Shown: one piece after another, positions 19,396 through 29,182 of the stretch
Numbering within the stretch: position 1 is the stretch's first letter
Layout: every line of letters starts with the position of its first letter
NCBI RefSeq assembly: GCF_029910215.1
Contig: NZ_CP110395.1
Coordinates: forward strand, 124,001-188,000
Direction: 5' to 3'
Origin: Paraburkholderia sp. D15
GTDB lineage: Bacteria; Pseudomonadota; Gammaproteobacteria; Burkholderiales; Burkholderiaceae
Length of the DNA stretch: 64,000 bases
Position numbers and translations under genes: made by a program
The notes under the pieces: generated by a model
Told to the model about the DNA's origin: nothing
What the model saw: the letters and a program-made list of their open reading frames with translations, nothing else
Database searches by the model: none

Positions 19396-20790
19396 TCAAT
19401 CGCGCGGTGTTTTGCGCTTCGGCCTGCCGATGCCGGCGTAGTCCGGCAGCGCATCCACCGATTTGCCGATGGCCTTTGCGTACAGCGGCAGCATGTCCGG
19501 CAGGCGCTTCACGATGTCCTGGCGGCGCACCGGTGTGTACGGGTGCACGTAGATAAAGCCCTGATTGCGGTTGCTCTGCGTCGCCTGCGCGAGCTTGTCC
19601 CACAGCGTGACCGCCGCGCGCGGATCGAAGCCCGCGCGCGAGGCGATGTCGCTGCCGATCACGTCGGCTTCGGTTTCGTCGGTCGGCGCGTACTTCATTT
19701 CCAGCAACCGCGAGCCGATCCCGAGCGGCGCCGCGCCTAGATCGGCGAGGCCGAACAACTGCGGAATCGTGCCGGACGAATCGAGCTGGCTCGACTGCAA
19801 CTGGCCAAGCCGTTCGCGCGCATGTTCGCGCAATGCATGCGCGATCTCGTGGCCGATCAGCATGCCGAGTTCGTTGTCGTTCAGTCGCGCACGGTCGAGC
19901 AGCCCGCCATACACGACGATCTTGCCGCCCGGCAGACAGTACATGCGGATGTCGGGCGAGCGGATCACGGCCACTTCCCACTTCCAGTTCTTCGCCCGCT
20001 CGTTCCATTTGAGCGAGTAGGGAACCAGCTTGTCGACGATCGAGCGCACGCGCGTGACGTGCGCGTCGGTGTCGGCGTACAGACGGTTCGCGTGTTCCGC
20101 GCCGTAAGTGATCTGGCTGAATTCCTCGGCGGCCTGCGCTTCGAGCACCGGCGACGGGATCAGGTTGCGAAACACCATATAGCCGCCGAATCGCAATTGC
20201 GGGCTCGGACTATACGAGCCGGCGGCGGTCGACGGCATGGTGTTGGCGACGGGCGCTTTAGCGCCCGCTGCCGGTGCGGCCGACGGTGCCGACATGGCGG
20301 CGGGCGTGCGCGCCGTGACCGGCGTTTGAGGCGCGGACGTCTGGGCAGGCTGGGCCGATGGCGACAAAGGTGAGGAGCTCGATGTCGCGGCGGCTGGTGC
20401 GCTGCCGGCGTTGCTGTTGCTGGTGGCGCCATTCGGCGCGGCCGGTGTCGCATTCTCCGCGCCGTTCACGCCTGCGGAAGATTTCGCGGCCGGCGCGGTA
20501 GCGGCTGAGTTGGCATTAGCGTTGGCGTTTGCGTTCGCCGCGCTGGTTGCCGTTGCCGCACTGTTGGCCGTGGCGGCGGGCATCGCGGTCGCATAGGCGC
20601 TCATCGGCACGACGCACGCCGGGACGAACCATACGATCGCCAATGCCGCACGCAACGAGGCCACGCGATCGCCGGACTTCAGGGACGAACCGCGCGCCCA
20701 ACCGTGCAATGCCCTCGCGCGTTGCAACTTGCGCAAGGCCAACGACATCGACATCGACGCGGACATCGACGTGGACAAGCGCGCGCTCAC
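19396..20790 (-). CDS. M48-family zinc metalloprotease, periplasmic
   Basis: A BepA/LoiP-like M48 peptidase, probably for outer-membrane protein quality control. The start is taken as GTG 20790, which overlaps the ampG stop (GTGA) and has TGGAG about 9 nt upstream; ATG 20766 is an alternative. With GTG it is 464 residues. A hydrophobic export signal (about 45-67) is followed by an Ala/Ser/Asn/Thr-rich linker of about 125 residues. The protease domain carries HEIAH, the downstream EADVIG third zinc ligand, and a C-terminal HPYTPVRRQDI. It lacks the TPR domain of full BepA. Confidence 0.85.
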   Translation of the reverse strand: MSARLSTSMSASMSMSLALRKLQRARALHGWARGSSLKSGDRVASLRAALAIVWFVPACVVPMSAYATAMPAATANSAATATSAANANANANANSAATAPAAKSSAGVNGAENATPAAPNGATSNSNAGSAPAAATSSSSPLSPSAQPAQTSAPQTPVTARTPAAMSAPSAAPAAGAKAPVANTMPSTAAGSYSPSPQLRFGGYMVFRNLIPSPVLEAQAAEEFSQITYGAEHANRLYADTDAHVTRVRSIVDKLVPYSLKWNERAKNWKWEVAVIRSPDIRMYCLPGGKIVVYGGLLDRARLNDNELGMLIGHEIAHALREHARERLGQLQSSQLDSSGTIPQLFGLADLGAAPLGIGSRLLEMKYAPTDETEADVIGSDIASRAGFDPRAAVTLWDKLAQATQSNRNQGFIYVHPYTPVRRQDIVKRLPDMLPLYAKAIGKSVDALPDYAGIGRPKRKTPRD

Positions 20791-22181
20791 GAGCGGGTTC
20801 TCCACGGCGCGATGCGCAGCAGAAGCAGCATGCCGGGCAGCGCCAGCGCGGTACAGACGATGAAGTAATCGAACCAGCCGATCTTCGCGACCACATAGCC
20901 GCTCGCCGCCGACGCCAGCGTGCGCGGCACCGACGCGAGGCTCGTGAACAGCGCGAATTGCGTGGCGGTGTAGCGAGGATCGGTGGTGCTGGCGATATAG
21001 GCGGTGAAGGCCGCCATCGTCAGACCGGTGGCAAAGGTTTCGAGGCCGTAGATCAGCGCCAGCGCGACCGAGCGCGGATCGAGCTGCACGGTCCAGTCGA
21101 TGCCGACCAGCGCCAGCAGTTTCGTCGTCGCCTGACTCACGCCCACGGCGACGTCGTAAATCGCGGCGAGACCCGGCGAAGCCGGTCCGAGATGCGCGAG
21201 CCACGCGAAGCCGAGCGTCGACACCATCTGCAGGATGCCGAAGATCCACAGGCCGCGGCCAATGCCGATCTTCATCAGCCACACCCCGCCGACAATCCCG
21301 CCCGCCACGCTCGCGACGAGCGCGGTGGTCTTCGCGATCACGCCGATCTGCGTCCGCGAATAGCCGATGTCGAGGAAGAACGAGGTGGACAGCGTGGTCG
21401 CCATCGTATCGCCGAGCTTGTACAGAAAGATGAAGCCGAGCACGAACAGCGCGCCGCGCCAGCCGTCGCGCTGAATGAATTCCTTGAACGGCTGCACGAT
21501 CGCTTCGCGCAGGTTCTTCGGCGGCGTGCCGTGCACTTCGGGTTCGCGCACCACCAGCGTCATCACCATGCCCGGCAGCATGAATGCCGCCGTTACCATG
21601 AACACGGTGGTCCACGGCAAATGATCGGACAGGATCAGCGCGAGCGAACCGGGCACCAGCGCCGCGAGTTTGTACGCGTTCACATGCACCGCGTTGCCGA
21701 GGCCTTGCTGCGTATCGCTCAGCAATTCACGCCGGTACGCGTCGATGACGATGTCCTGGCTCGCGCCGAAAAACGCCACCAGCGCGGTCAGCGCCGCGAC
21801 CGTCCAGATCGAGTCGCGCGGCGACACGAAACCCAGCGTGGCGATCGCGCCGCCCACCAGAATCTGCGTGACCAGCATCCAGCCGCGCCGCCGGCCCGGC
21901 CGCCAGCCCGGCAGACGCGGCACGTAGCGGTCCATCAGCGGCGCCCAGACGAATTTCCACGTGTACGGAAACTGGATCAGCGCAAAGAGGCCGATTTCCT
22001 TCAGATTGACGCCTTCGGAACGCAGCCACGCCTGCACCAGATAGACGAGCGTGAACAGCGGCAAGCCGGACGTGAAGCCGAGAAAGACGCAGATCAGCAT
22101 GCGCGTATTCAGGAACGCGCGCCAGCCGGGATGTTCTTCGTGAGCGGTAAGTGCGGGCGCCTCGTGCGGCGGGTTCGACAT
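20787..22181 (-). CDS. ampG: Muropeptide permease AmpG (MFS)
   Basis: Imports GlcNAc-anhydro-muropeptides for cell-wall recycling, and so influences AmpR/AmpC-type beta-lactamase induction. 464 residues with about 12 transmembrane helices. The N-terminal cytoplasmic stretch leads into FLGFTSGLPLFTLVYLVQAWLR-like family sequence, then WKFVWAPLMDRY. It lies 15 nt downstream of metW and is overlapped by the M48 protease gene, forming a metX-metW-ampG-M48 unit. Confidence 0.92.
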   Translation of the reverse strand: MSNPPHEAPALTAHEEHPGWRAFLNTRMLICVFLGFTSGLPLFTLVYLVQAWLRSEGVNLKEIGLFALIQFPYTWKFVWAPLMDRYVPRLPGWRPGRRRGWMLVTQILVGGAIATLGFVSPRDSIWTVAALTALVAFFGASQDIVIDAYRRELLSDTQQGLGNAVHVNAYKLAALVPGSLALILSDHLPWTTVFMVTAAFMLPGMVMTLVVREPEVHGTPPKNLREAIVQPFKEFIQRDGWRGALFVLGFIFLYKLGDTMATTLSTSFFLDIGYSRTQIGVIAKTTALVASVAGGIVGGVWLMKIGIGRGLWIFGILQMVSTLGFAWLAHLGPASPGLAAIYDVAVGVSQATTKLLALVGIDWTVQLDPRSVALALIYGLETFATGLTMAAFTAYIASTTDPRYTATQFALFTSLASVPRTLASAASGYVVAKIGWFDYFIVCTALALPGMLLLLRIAPWRTRS

Positions 22182-22196
22182 GTGGATAACTTGGCG

Positions 22197-22805
22197 TTAG
22201 CTTTTCTTGACGCGATAGACCGCAAGACTACCACGCCAGTTCACGCCCCAGCGGACCACCTGGCCGTCGTGGAGCACCACGCGGTCGAGAATTTCGATGC
22301 CGACTTCCGGCGCCAGCGCCTCGAAATCCTCGATGGTCAGCACCCGCACGTTCGGCGTGTTGTGCCACTGATACGGCAGCGACTTCGACACCGGCATGCG
22401 CCCCTTCAGCACCGACAGCCGATGCGCCCAGTAGCCGAAATTCGGAAACGACACGATGCATTCCTTGCCGACGCGCACCGTCTCGCGCAGGATCGCCGCG
22501 GTCTGATGAATGGTTTGCAGCGTCTGCGACAGGATCGCGAAATCGAAGCTCGCGTCCTCGAACAGGCGCAAGCCGTCTTCCAGATTCTGCTGGATCACGT
22601 TGATGCCGTTCTGCGTCGACGCCAGCACGCCGGCGTCGTTGATCTCGATGCCGTAGCCTTGCACGTCGAGTTCCTCGGTCAGCAGCGACAGCAGCGAGCC
22701 GTCGCCGCACCCGAGATCGAGCACCGTCGCGCGCGGTTCGACCCAGCGGGCGATCGCGCGGAAGTCCGGGCGCAGCGCCAGATAGTCCAGGGCACGCTGG
22801 TTCAT
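22197..22805 (-). CDS. metW: Methionine biosynthesis protein MetW
   Basis: A class I SAM-methyltransferase-fold protein (202 residues) that accompanies MetX and is needed for homoserine acetylation in several bacteria. Motif [13 protein letters not shown] is near residue 28, and the acidic loop of motif II is GYGIEIND. It starts at ATG 22805, overlapping the metX stop by 4 nt. Its exact chemistry is unsettled; it is assigned by motif and by the metXW arrangement. Confidence 0.94.
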   Translation of the reverse strand: MNQRALDYLALRPDFRAIARWVEPRATVLDLGCGDGSLLSLLTEELDVQGYGIEINDAGVLASTQNGINVIQQNLEDGLRLFEDASFDFAILSQTLQTIHQTAAILRETVRVGKECIVSFPNFGYWAHRLSVLKGRMPVSKSLPYQWHNTPNVRVLTIEDFEALAPEVGIEILDRVVLHDGQVVRWGVNWRGSLAVYRVKKS

Positions 22806-23947
22806 GCGTTCACCTCGTTCGCAATACGTTCGTAGTAGGCGCGCATCACGTTGTGATAGCGGGCGTCGTCGAGCAGGAACGCGTCGTGGCCGTGCGGCGC
22901 GTCGATTTCCGCGTAGGTGACCGTGCGCTTGTGGTCGAGCAGCGCCTTCACCAGTTCGCGCGAGCGGGCGGGCGCGAAGCGCCAGTCGGTCGTGAAACTG
23001 GCGATCAGGTATTTCGCCGTGGTGTGCGCGACGGCGGCGGTCAGGTCGCCGTCGAAGGCCTTGGCCGGGTCGAAATAGTCCAGCGCGCGGGTGATCAGCA
23101 GGTACGTGTTCGCGTCGAAGTAATCGGCGAATTTGTCGCCCTGATAGCGCAGGTACGACTCCACTTCGAATTCCACGTCGAAGTTGAAGTTGTAGGCGTC
23201 CACCGCGCCTTCCGCGCGGCGCAGCGAGCGGCCGAATTTCTCGGCCATGTCGTCGTCCGACAGATACGTGATGTGGCCGATCATCCGCGCGACACGCAGG
23301 CCGCGTTTTGGCTTCACGTTGTGCGCGTAGTAGTTGCCGCCGTGAAAATCCGGGTCCGACAGGATTGCCGAGCGCGCCACCTCGTTGAACGCGATGTTCT
23401 GCGCGGACAGCTTCGGCGTGGAGGCGACCACGATGCAATGCGCGACCCGCTCCGGATACATCACGCTCCACGCGAGCGCCTGCATGCCGCCGAGGCTGCC
23501 GCCCATCACGGCGGCAAAGCGCGTGATGCCGAATTCATCGGCGACGCGCGCCTGGGCGTTGACCCAGTCTTCCACGGTGACGACGGGAAACGCCGCGCCG
23601 TACGGCTGGCCGGTCGCCGGATCGATGCTCATCGGTCCGGTCGAGCCGAAGCACGAGCCGAGATTGTTCACGCCGATCACGAAGAACCGGTTGGTGTCGA
23701 GCGGCTTGCCCGGCCCGACCATGTTGTCCCACCAGCCGACGTCTTTCGGCTTGTCCGCGTACACGCCCGCCACGTGATGCGACGCGTTGAGCGCGTGACA
23801 GACGAGCACCGCATTGCTGCGCGCGGCGTTCAGCGTGCCGTAGGTCTCGACCATGAGGTCGTAGCCGGCCAGCGAACTGCCGTTCTGCAGACGCAGCGGC
23901 TCGTTGAAATGCATTTTTTGGGGAGCGACGATACCGATCGATTCCAT
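22802..23947 (-). CDS. metX: Homoserine O-acyltransferase MetX
   Basis: Alpha/beta-hydrolase that acylates homoserine in methionine synthesis (381 residues). The nucleophile elbow is [10 protein letters not shown], with the catalytic Asp/His near the C-terminus ([13 protein letters not shown]). Whether the acyl donor is acetyl- or succinyl-CoA cannot be settled by reading. First gene of the metX-metW-ampG unit; 300 bp of non-coding DNA lie upstream. Confidence 0.95.
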   Translation of the reverse strand: MESIGIVAPQKMHFNEPLRLQNGSSLAGYDLMVETYGTLNAARSNAVLVCHALNASHHVAGVYADKPKDVGWWDNMVGPGKPLDTNRFFVIGVNNLGSCFGSTGPMSIDPATGQPYGAAFPVVTVEDWVNAQARVADEFGITRFAAVMGGSLGGMQALAWSVMYPERVAHCIVVASTPKLSAQNIAFNEVARSAILSDPDFHGGNYYAHNVKPKRGLRVARMIGHITYLSDDDMAEKFGRSLRRAEGAVDAYNFNFDVEFEVESYLRYQGDKFADYFDANTYLLITRALDYFDPAKAFDGDLTAAVAHTTAKYLIASFTTDWRFAPARSRELVKALLDHKRTVTYAEIDAPHGHDAFLLDDARYHNVMRAYYERIANEVNA

Positions 23948-24247
23948 TCATTCCGCCATTTAACAAATACAGGGCGGCTAGACGGCGTCGGCGAGGCACG
24001 GAGGGAACAGCGGTGTGCGCGGCTGACGACCTCTTTAGCCGCATTTATAGTGAACCGCGCGGGAGATATTCCCGGTAGTTCGCGCGCCCGCAATCGAGTC
24101 AGCAAATCGGCGCGTAATCAATGTGCAACGTGGCGTGCGGCGCATTCAGCAAGGCGCCCGCCTGTCGCGATCAGGCGCAAAGTATAGCGGAAAATCCGGA
24201 GCGGCAACGTCGAGCGCCTGACGGCGGCGCGACGTCTGCCGCGTGGA
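23948..24247. other. Intergenic region upstream of metX
   Basis: About 300 bp between the end of slmA and metX. A TATAAA-like -10 on the minus strand lies near 24045-24052 (ACTATAAATG), without a good -35. I looked for SAM-riboswitch hallmarks and saw none I could defend. The metX start has no strong Shine-Dalgarno sequence. Confidence 0.35.
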
Positions 24248-24898
24248 CTACTGAAGAATCAGCAGGATCTGCGCGTCGGCGTGCTCGGCGGGAAGCCGTG
24301 CGAAACCGCTACGCACGTACCGGTGCCACCGGCCGATGATGTAGCTCAGCAGCAGACTCGCGCGAATCGCCGGCTCGTAGCCGGCTTCCCGTTGCGCGAC
24401 GCGCAGGCACTGCTTCAACGAGACCTCGACGCGCTCCAGCATCTGGTTGACGCGCTCGGTGAGCCGTTCGTGTTCGCCGACCAGCGCCTCGCAGGTCAGC
24501 ACGCGCGTCATGCCGGGATTTTTCGCGGGGAAGTTGAGCAGCATCAAGGCGATCGCGCGGGCCTGCAGCACGCCGTCGCTTTCCTTGCTGGTGATCTGGT
24601 TGATCAGGCCGAAGAGGGTCTGCTCGATGAACTCGATCAGCCCTTCGAACATTTGCGCCTTGCTGGCGAAATGGCGGTACAGCGCGGCTTCCGACACGCC
24701 GAGCCGGGCGGCCAGCGCCGCCGTGGTGATTTTTTCGCTTTTGGGCGTTTCCAGCATCGCGGCGAGCGTCTGCAGGATATGCACGCGGCGCTCGCCCGGC
24801 TTCAGGCGCTGCGCGCGTGGCGCGGCCGGGGCCGAGGCCGCCGGCTGGTGGTCCGGGTCGTGTTCGGTTAAGACTTCGTCAGGCTTGATCGGCTGCAT
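24248..24898 (-). CDS. slmA: SlmA-type nucleoid occlusion factor (TetR family)
   Basis: A TetR-fold DNA-binding protein that blocks FtsZ assembly over the nucleoid. 216 residues. An N-terminal extension (1-30) is followed by the HTH (KITTAALAARLGVSEAALYRHF) and SlmA-type text EGLIEFIEQTLFGLINQI. The ligand-binding half ends in YIIGRWHRYVRSGF. Its start lies inside the 3' end of the upstream nucleotidase gene (31-nt overlap). The argB-nucleotidase-slmA order supports the name. Confidence 0.88.
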   Translation of the reverse strand: MQPIKPDEVLTEHDPDHQPAASAPAAPRAQRLKPGERRVHILQTLAAMLETPKSEKITTAALAARLGVSEAALYRHFASKAQMFEGLIEFIEQTLFGLINQITSKESDGVLQARAIALMLLNFPAKNPGMTRVLTCEALVGEHERLTERVNQMLERVEVSLKQCLRVAQREAGYEPAIRASLLLSYIIGRWHRYVRSGFARLPAEHADAQILLILQ

Positions 24899-25668
24899 GG
24901 CTGTCGTCCCGTCTGCTGTCCCTTCAATCGAACCGAGCGGGTGCCCAGTCGTAGCGATTTTAACGAACGAATGCTCTGGTCGACATAGTGCGGCCGGCCG
25001 GTACCCGGCAGACGTGTCGGCACGCCGTCCACGTGCGGTTTGCGCGGCAGATGGCCGGTGATCCAGATGGTGCGGATGCCGAGTTGCCGGTAGTTCTTCA
25101 GATGCGAGCGCGTGTCTTCGACGAGGATCGCGTCCTTGAGCGACACGTGGGCGTCGCGCATGGCTTTGCGCAGCATCGCGTGGTCGGGTTTGGCGCGCCA
25201 GCGGCGGCGGTCGGCCATGTGTTCGATCGCGATCACCCGTTCGAACAGGCGTTCGATGCGCAGTTCCGCGAGCACCGCGCGCGCGTACGCCTCGGGCGCG
25301 TTGGTCAGCACGATCTTGCGGCCCGGCAGCGCCGCGACGAGACGCGCGACGCCGCGTTCGTGACGGATCATCGAGCCGAGATCCGGGAACGTGTGGACAA
25401 ACTTCAGGAAGTCGTGCGGATCGAGCGGATGGTGGCGCGTGAGGCCGAGCAGCGCCGCGCCGTAACGTTCGGTGTAGACGCGGCGCAGGCGGCTGGCTTC
25501 ATCGACGTCCACCTTCAGCGTGTCGATGATGTACTGGTTCATGCCCGCGTTGATCGCCGGAAAGATCGCGTGCGATGCGTGGTGCAGCGTGTTGTCGAGA
25601 TCGAACAGCCAGACCGGCTTGCCGCCGGCCACATGCGGACGACGGCGCCGCGAAGTGGGAGTGCGCAT
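24868..25668 (-). CDS. HAD-superfamily pyrimidine 5'-nucleotidase
   Basis: A 266-residue HAD hydrolase of the SDT1/PhnN-like pyrimidine nucleotidase group. Motif I is WLFDLDNTLHH (two catalytic Asp), motif II is VLTNAP, motif III uses the Lys of KPDHAML, and motif IV is ILVEDTRSHLKN. The C-terminal ~35 residues are basic and overlap slmA out of frame. The substrate is assigned only by family resemblance. Confidence 0.85.
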   Translation of the reverse strand: MRTPTSRRRRPHVAGGKPVWLFDLDNTLHHASHAIFPAINAGMNQYIIDTLKVDVDEASRLRRVYTERYGAALLGLTRHHPLDPHDFLKFVHTFPDLGSMIRHERGVARLVAALPGRKIVLTNAPEAYARAVLAELRIERLFERVIAIEHMADRRRWRAKPDHAMLRKAMRDAHVSLKDAILVEDTRSHLKNYRQLGIRTIWITGHLPRKPHVDGVPTRLPGTGRPHYVDQSIRSLKSLRLGTRSVRLKGQQTGRQPCSRSSLTKS

Positions 25669-25851
25669 GACGAAGAGCGCCGGATGGGCGCGATGTGAAG
25701 TGTGGCGTTGGTGTGGCGAGAAGCAGCGAACGAGGCGGGTTCGTGCGGCGGAGAGGGCGAGCGGTGAGGCCGCGCGCGGCGCGGGCGCGCCGGATGGCGA
25801 GTTGCCTTGCGGGCCGGGTCTTGAAGGCGGTGAAGTTCAGCCCCAACAAAG

Positions 25852-25900
25852 CAAACGGCACACAGAACACGCCCTCGGGACGCGCGCTGTGTGCCGTTTG
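25852..25900 (-). terminator. Terminator-like hairpin between argB and the nucleotidase
   Basis: A perfect 14-bp inverted repeat (CAAACGGCACACAG / CTGTGTGCCGTTTG) with a 21-nt loop lies 12 nt after the argB stop. On the minus strand it is followed by CTTTGTT, a weak U-tract. A 183-bp spacer then leads to the nucleotidase start. Confidence 0.6.
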
Positions 25901-25911
25901 TGAGGCAGGGA

Positions 25912-27036
<1,125 letters not shown>

Positions 27037-27107
27037 TTAGGACGCCCGTGGTGGCATCATTTGCGAGTCGAAGCCCGATTCAGCCGGATGATCCGGCGCT
27101 TGCCGCC

Positions 27108-27347
27108 ATGAACACGCCTGCTTTTCGCCGAGAATCCAGCCGCAAAAACAGTGCGCGCTGCCCGCGCTGCGGCAATGCGTTCGATTGCGCGAGACACGCG
27201 CAGCCGTTCGATTGCTGGTGCGCCGAGATGCCCGTGTTGCCGGTGGAGCGAGTGGACCCGGCTGGCGGCTGTCTGTGTCCGGAATGTCTGGCGGCGGAAA
27301 TCGCGCGCGCGACGCAAGGACGGCTACCAGGGGCGGATTCGCCGTGA
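27108..27347 (+). CDS. Small cysteine-rich CWC-family protein
   Basis: A 79-residue protein with paired cysteines arranged as CPRCG...FDC...FDCWC...CLCPEC. The Cys-Trp-Cys centre is the signature of the Cys-rich CWC family (function unknown, probably metal-binding). ATG 27108 is preferred; an in-frame GTG at 27048 would add 20 residues without family character. It is a monocistronic gene divergent from argB, with about 296 bp of non-coding DNA between them and no strong promoter that I can point to. Confidence 0.75.
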   Translation: MNTPAFRRESSRKNSARCPRCGNAFDCARHAQPFDCWCAEMPVLPVERVDPAGGCLCPECLAAEIARATQGRLPGADSP

Positions 27348-27411
27348 GTTCGCGGTGGCCGCGCGTCGATTCTCGCGTCGAATTAGTTAAAGATTGGCCG
27401 CCGTACCGTAC

Positions 27412-29049
27412 TTATGCCTCGCTGTGCTTCATCGCGAGCGCGTTCAAATCGCCGGCCACTTCGGCCAGCACCGGCTCCCATTGACCGAAGCGCGGCTGCC
27501 GGTAAAGCTTCGCGCTCGAATACCACGGGCTGTCGCGGCGATCCAGTTGCCAGACCCAGTGCGGATTGACGTCGAGCAATATCCACGTGCGCTGACCGAG
27601 CGCACCGCTCAAATGCGCCGCCGACGTGCATACGGTGATCACGAGATCGAGCGTGCTGACGAAGGCGGCGGTGTCGTCGAAGGTCGCGAATTCGGCGGTG
27701 AAGTCGGTGATGGCGAAACCGGCGGCGCGAGCAGCGGCCACATCGGCGTCGGCGCCCGGCTGCAACGAATAGAAGGCGACGTTTCGCATCGCGCCGAAAT
27801 GCGCGGCATAGCGTTCCCAGCCGACGCGCCGAAACGGATTGCGCTGATGCCCGATGCTGCCGGTCCACGTCAGCCCGACTTTGAGCCGGGTTTCCTTGTT
27901 CATCCTGACGCGCCACGATTCGCGGGCCGTTTCATCGGCGCGCAGATAGGCGGTGGGCGCAGGGATCGAGGTGTCGCGCGTGTCGAAGATCGACGGCAGG
28001 CTGAGCAACGGGATCTCGTAGTCGAACGGCATAAGTGACTCGACCTTGGCGCTGCTGGAATAGGCGTCCACGTGATTGCCGAAGCTGCGCGTCAGCAGTG
28101 CCCCCATCTGCGGAAACGAATTCCAGAAGACGCGCCCGCCCTCGCGATGAACGCGATCCGCTAGCATCGGGATATAGCGGCTGAACTGGAGCACGTCGCC
28201 CATGCCCTGTTCGCCCCACACCAGCAGCGTCTTGCCGGCGAGCGGTTCGCCTCGCCATGTCGGCACCGGGAATGCGGGACGGTTGCCGCCGAGTTCCGCC
28301 GAACCATCCCAGCGTGCTTCGTGCGATTGCCAGCCGGCGGCATAGTTGCCGCGCATCAATTGCAGCATCGCGAGATTGGAGCGCATCGTCGCGTTGCCGG
28401 GCGCCGCCGCGCACGCGCTTTGCGCGGCCTCGTCGGCGTCGTCCCAGCGTTGCGCTTCGCGGAGCGCCAACGCATGGTTGTTGAGCGCCAGCGGGCTGTG
28501 CGGCGCGCAGCGTACGGCTGCCGCGCCGGCGTCGAGCGCACGCGGCAGGTCCATGGCCATGCGGTAAGCGTGCGCGAGATTGGTCCACGCATCGCCGTCG
28601 CCGGGGTCGTTTTGCACCGCGCTTTCGAGCAGCGCGAGTTGTTCGCGCGCGTCGCCGCCGGTCAGCATCAATGCGCCGGCCAGGTTGTTGCGCAGGCGCG
28701 GCAGCGTTGGGTCGAGCGAGAGCGCACGGCGGTACGGCCCGATTGCGCCGCGGTGACGATTTGCCATCTGCAGCGCGTGCCCCAGCCGGAAGTGCGCCGG
28801 GGCGTGAGCGGGATCGAGTTGGGCAATAATGGCGGCGAGTTCGATCGCTTCGTCATGTCGCTGACGATCGGACAGCCTGCCGCTGAACAGGTCGAGCGAC
28901 GGTTCGTCGAGTGGCCACAGCCGGCTCGCGGCGTCGAGCCAGCGGGCGGCGGTGTCGGCGGCGCCGTTCTGGCGGGCTGCGGCAGCATGTCGCAGAAAGG
29001 TCAGGAAAGCTGACGAGACGTCGGTGTCGCGATCGAAGGTAGGCAGCAT
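27412..29049 (-). CDS. TPR-containing glycosyltransferase-like protein
   Basis: A 545-residue protein from ATG 29049. Residues about 15-260 form TPR units (for example LDPAHAPAHFRLGHALQ and DPGDGDAWTNLAHAYRMA). From about 290 the protein resembles the GT9/heptosyltransferase-like fold found fused to TPRs: LLVWGEQGMGDVLQFSRYIP, VGLTWTGS, and DLVITVCTSAAHLSGALG, the region that binds the sugar nucleotide in this fold. There is no signal peptide or membrane helix. Acceptor unknown. It is divergent from regB; further in-frame start codons exist upstream as far as 29172. Confidence 0.78.
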   Translation of the reverse strand: MLPTFDRDTDVSSAFLTFLRHAAAARQNGAADTAARWLDAASRLWPLDEPSLDLFSGRLSDRQRHDEAIELAAIIAQLDPAHAPAHFRLGHALQMANRHRGAIGPYRRALSLDPTLPRLRNNLAGALMLTGGDAREQLALLESAVQNDPGDGDAWTNLAHAYRMAMDLPRALDAGAAAVRCAPHSPLALNNHALALREAQRWDDADEAAQSACAAAPGNATMRSNLAMLQLMRGNYAAGWQSHEARWDGSAELGGNRPAFPVPTWRGEPLAGKTLLVWGEQGMGDVLQFSRYIPMLADRVHREGGRVFWNSFPQMGALLTRSFGNHVDAYSSSAKVESLMPFDYEIPLLSLPSIFDTRDTSIPAPTAYLRADETARESWRVRMNKETRLKVGLTWTGSIGHQRNPFRRVGWERYAAHFGAMRNVAFYSLQPGADADVAAARAAGFAITDFTAEFATFDDTAAFVSTLDLVITVCTSAAHLSGALGQRTWILLDVNPHWVWQLDRRDSPWYSSAKLYRQPRFGQWEPVLAEVAGDLNALAMKHSEA

Positions 29050-29182
29050 GGGCGGCGGCGCGCGTTGCGCGAGCCGGGATGGACGGCAATGACGCGTGGC
29101 GCTGGATTGAAAACCCGCCATGCTATCGACGCGATGCCACGTGGTATGTCGGACTAGTCTGAACGGGTACACTCAAGTCATC

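Noticed and set aside
20529..22835. 768-codon plus-strand frame opposite ampG and metW
   Set aside because: Low-complexity basic product opposite two well-supported genes.
23948..24247. SAM riboswitch before metX
   Set aside because: No recognisable conserved core; the only candidate leader structure for methionine metabolism is upstream of metK.
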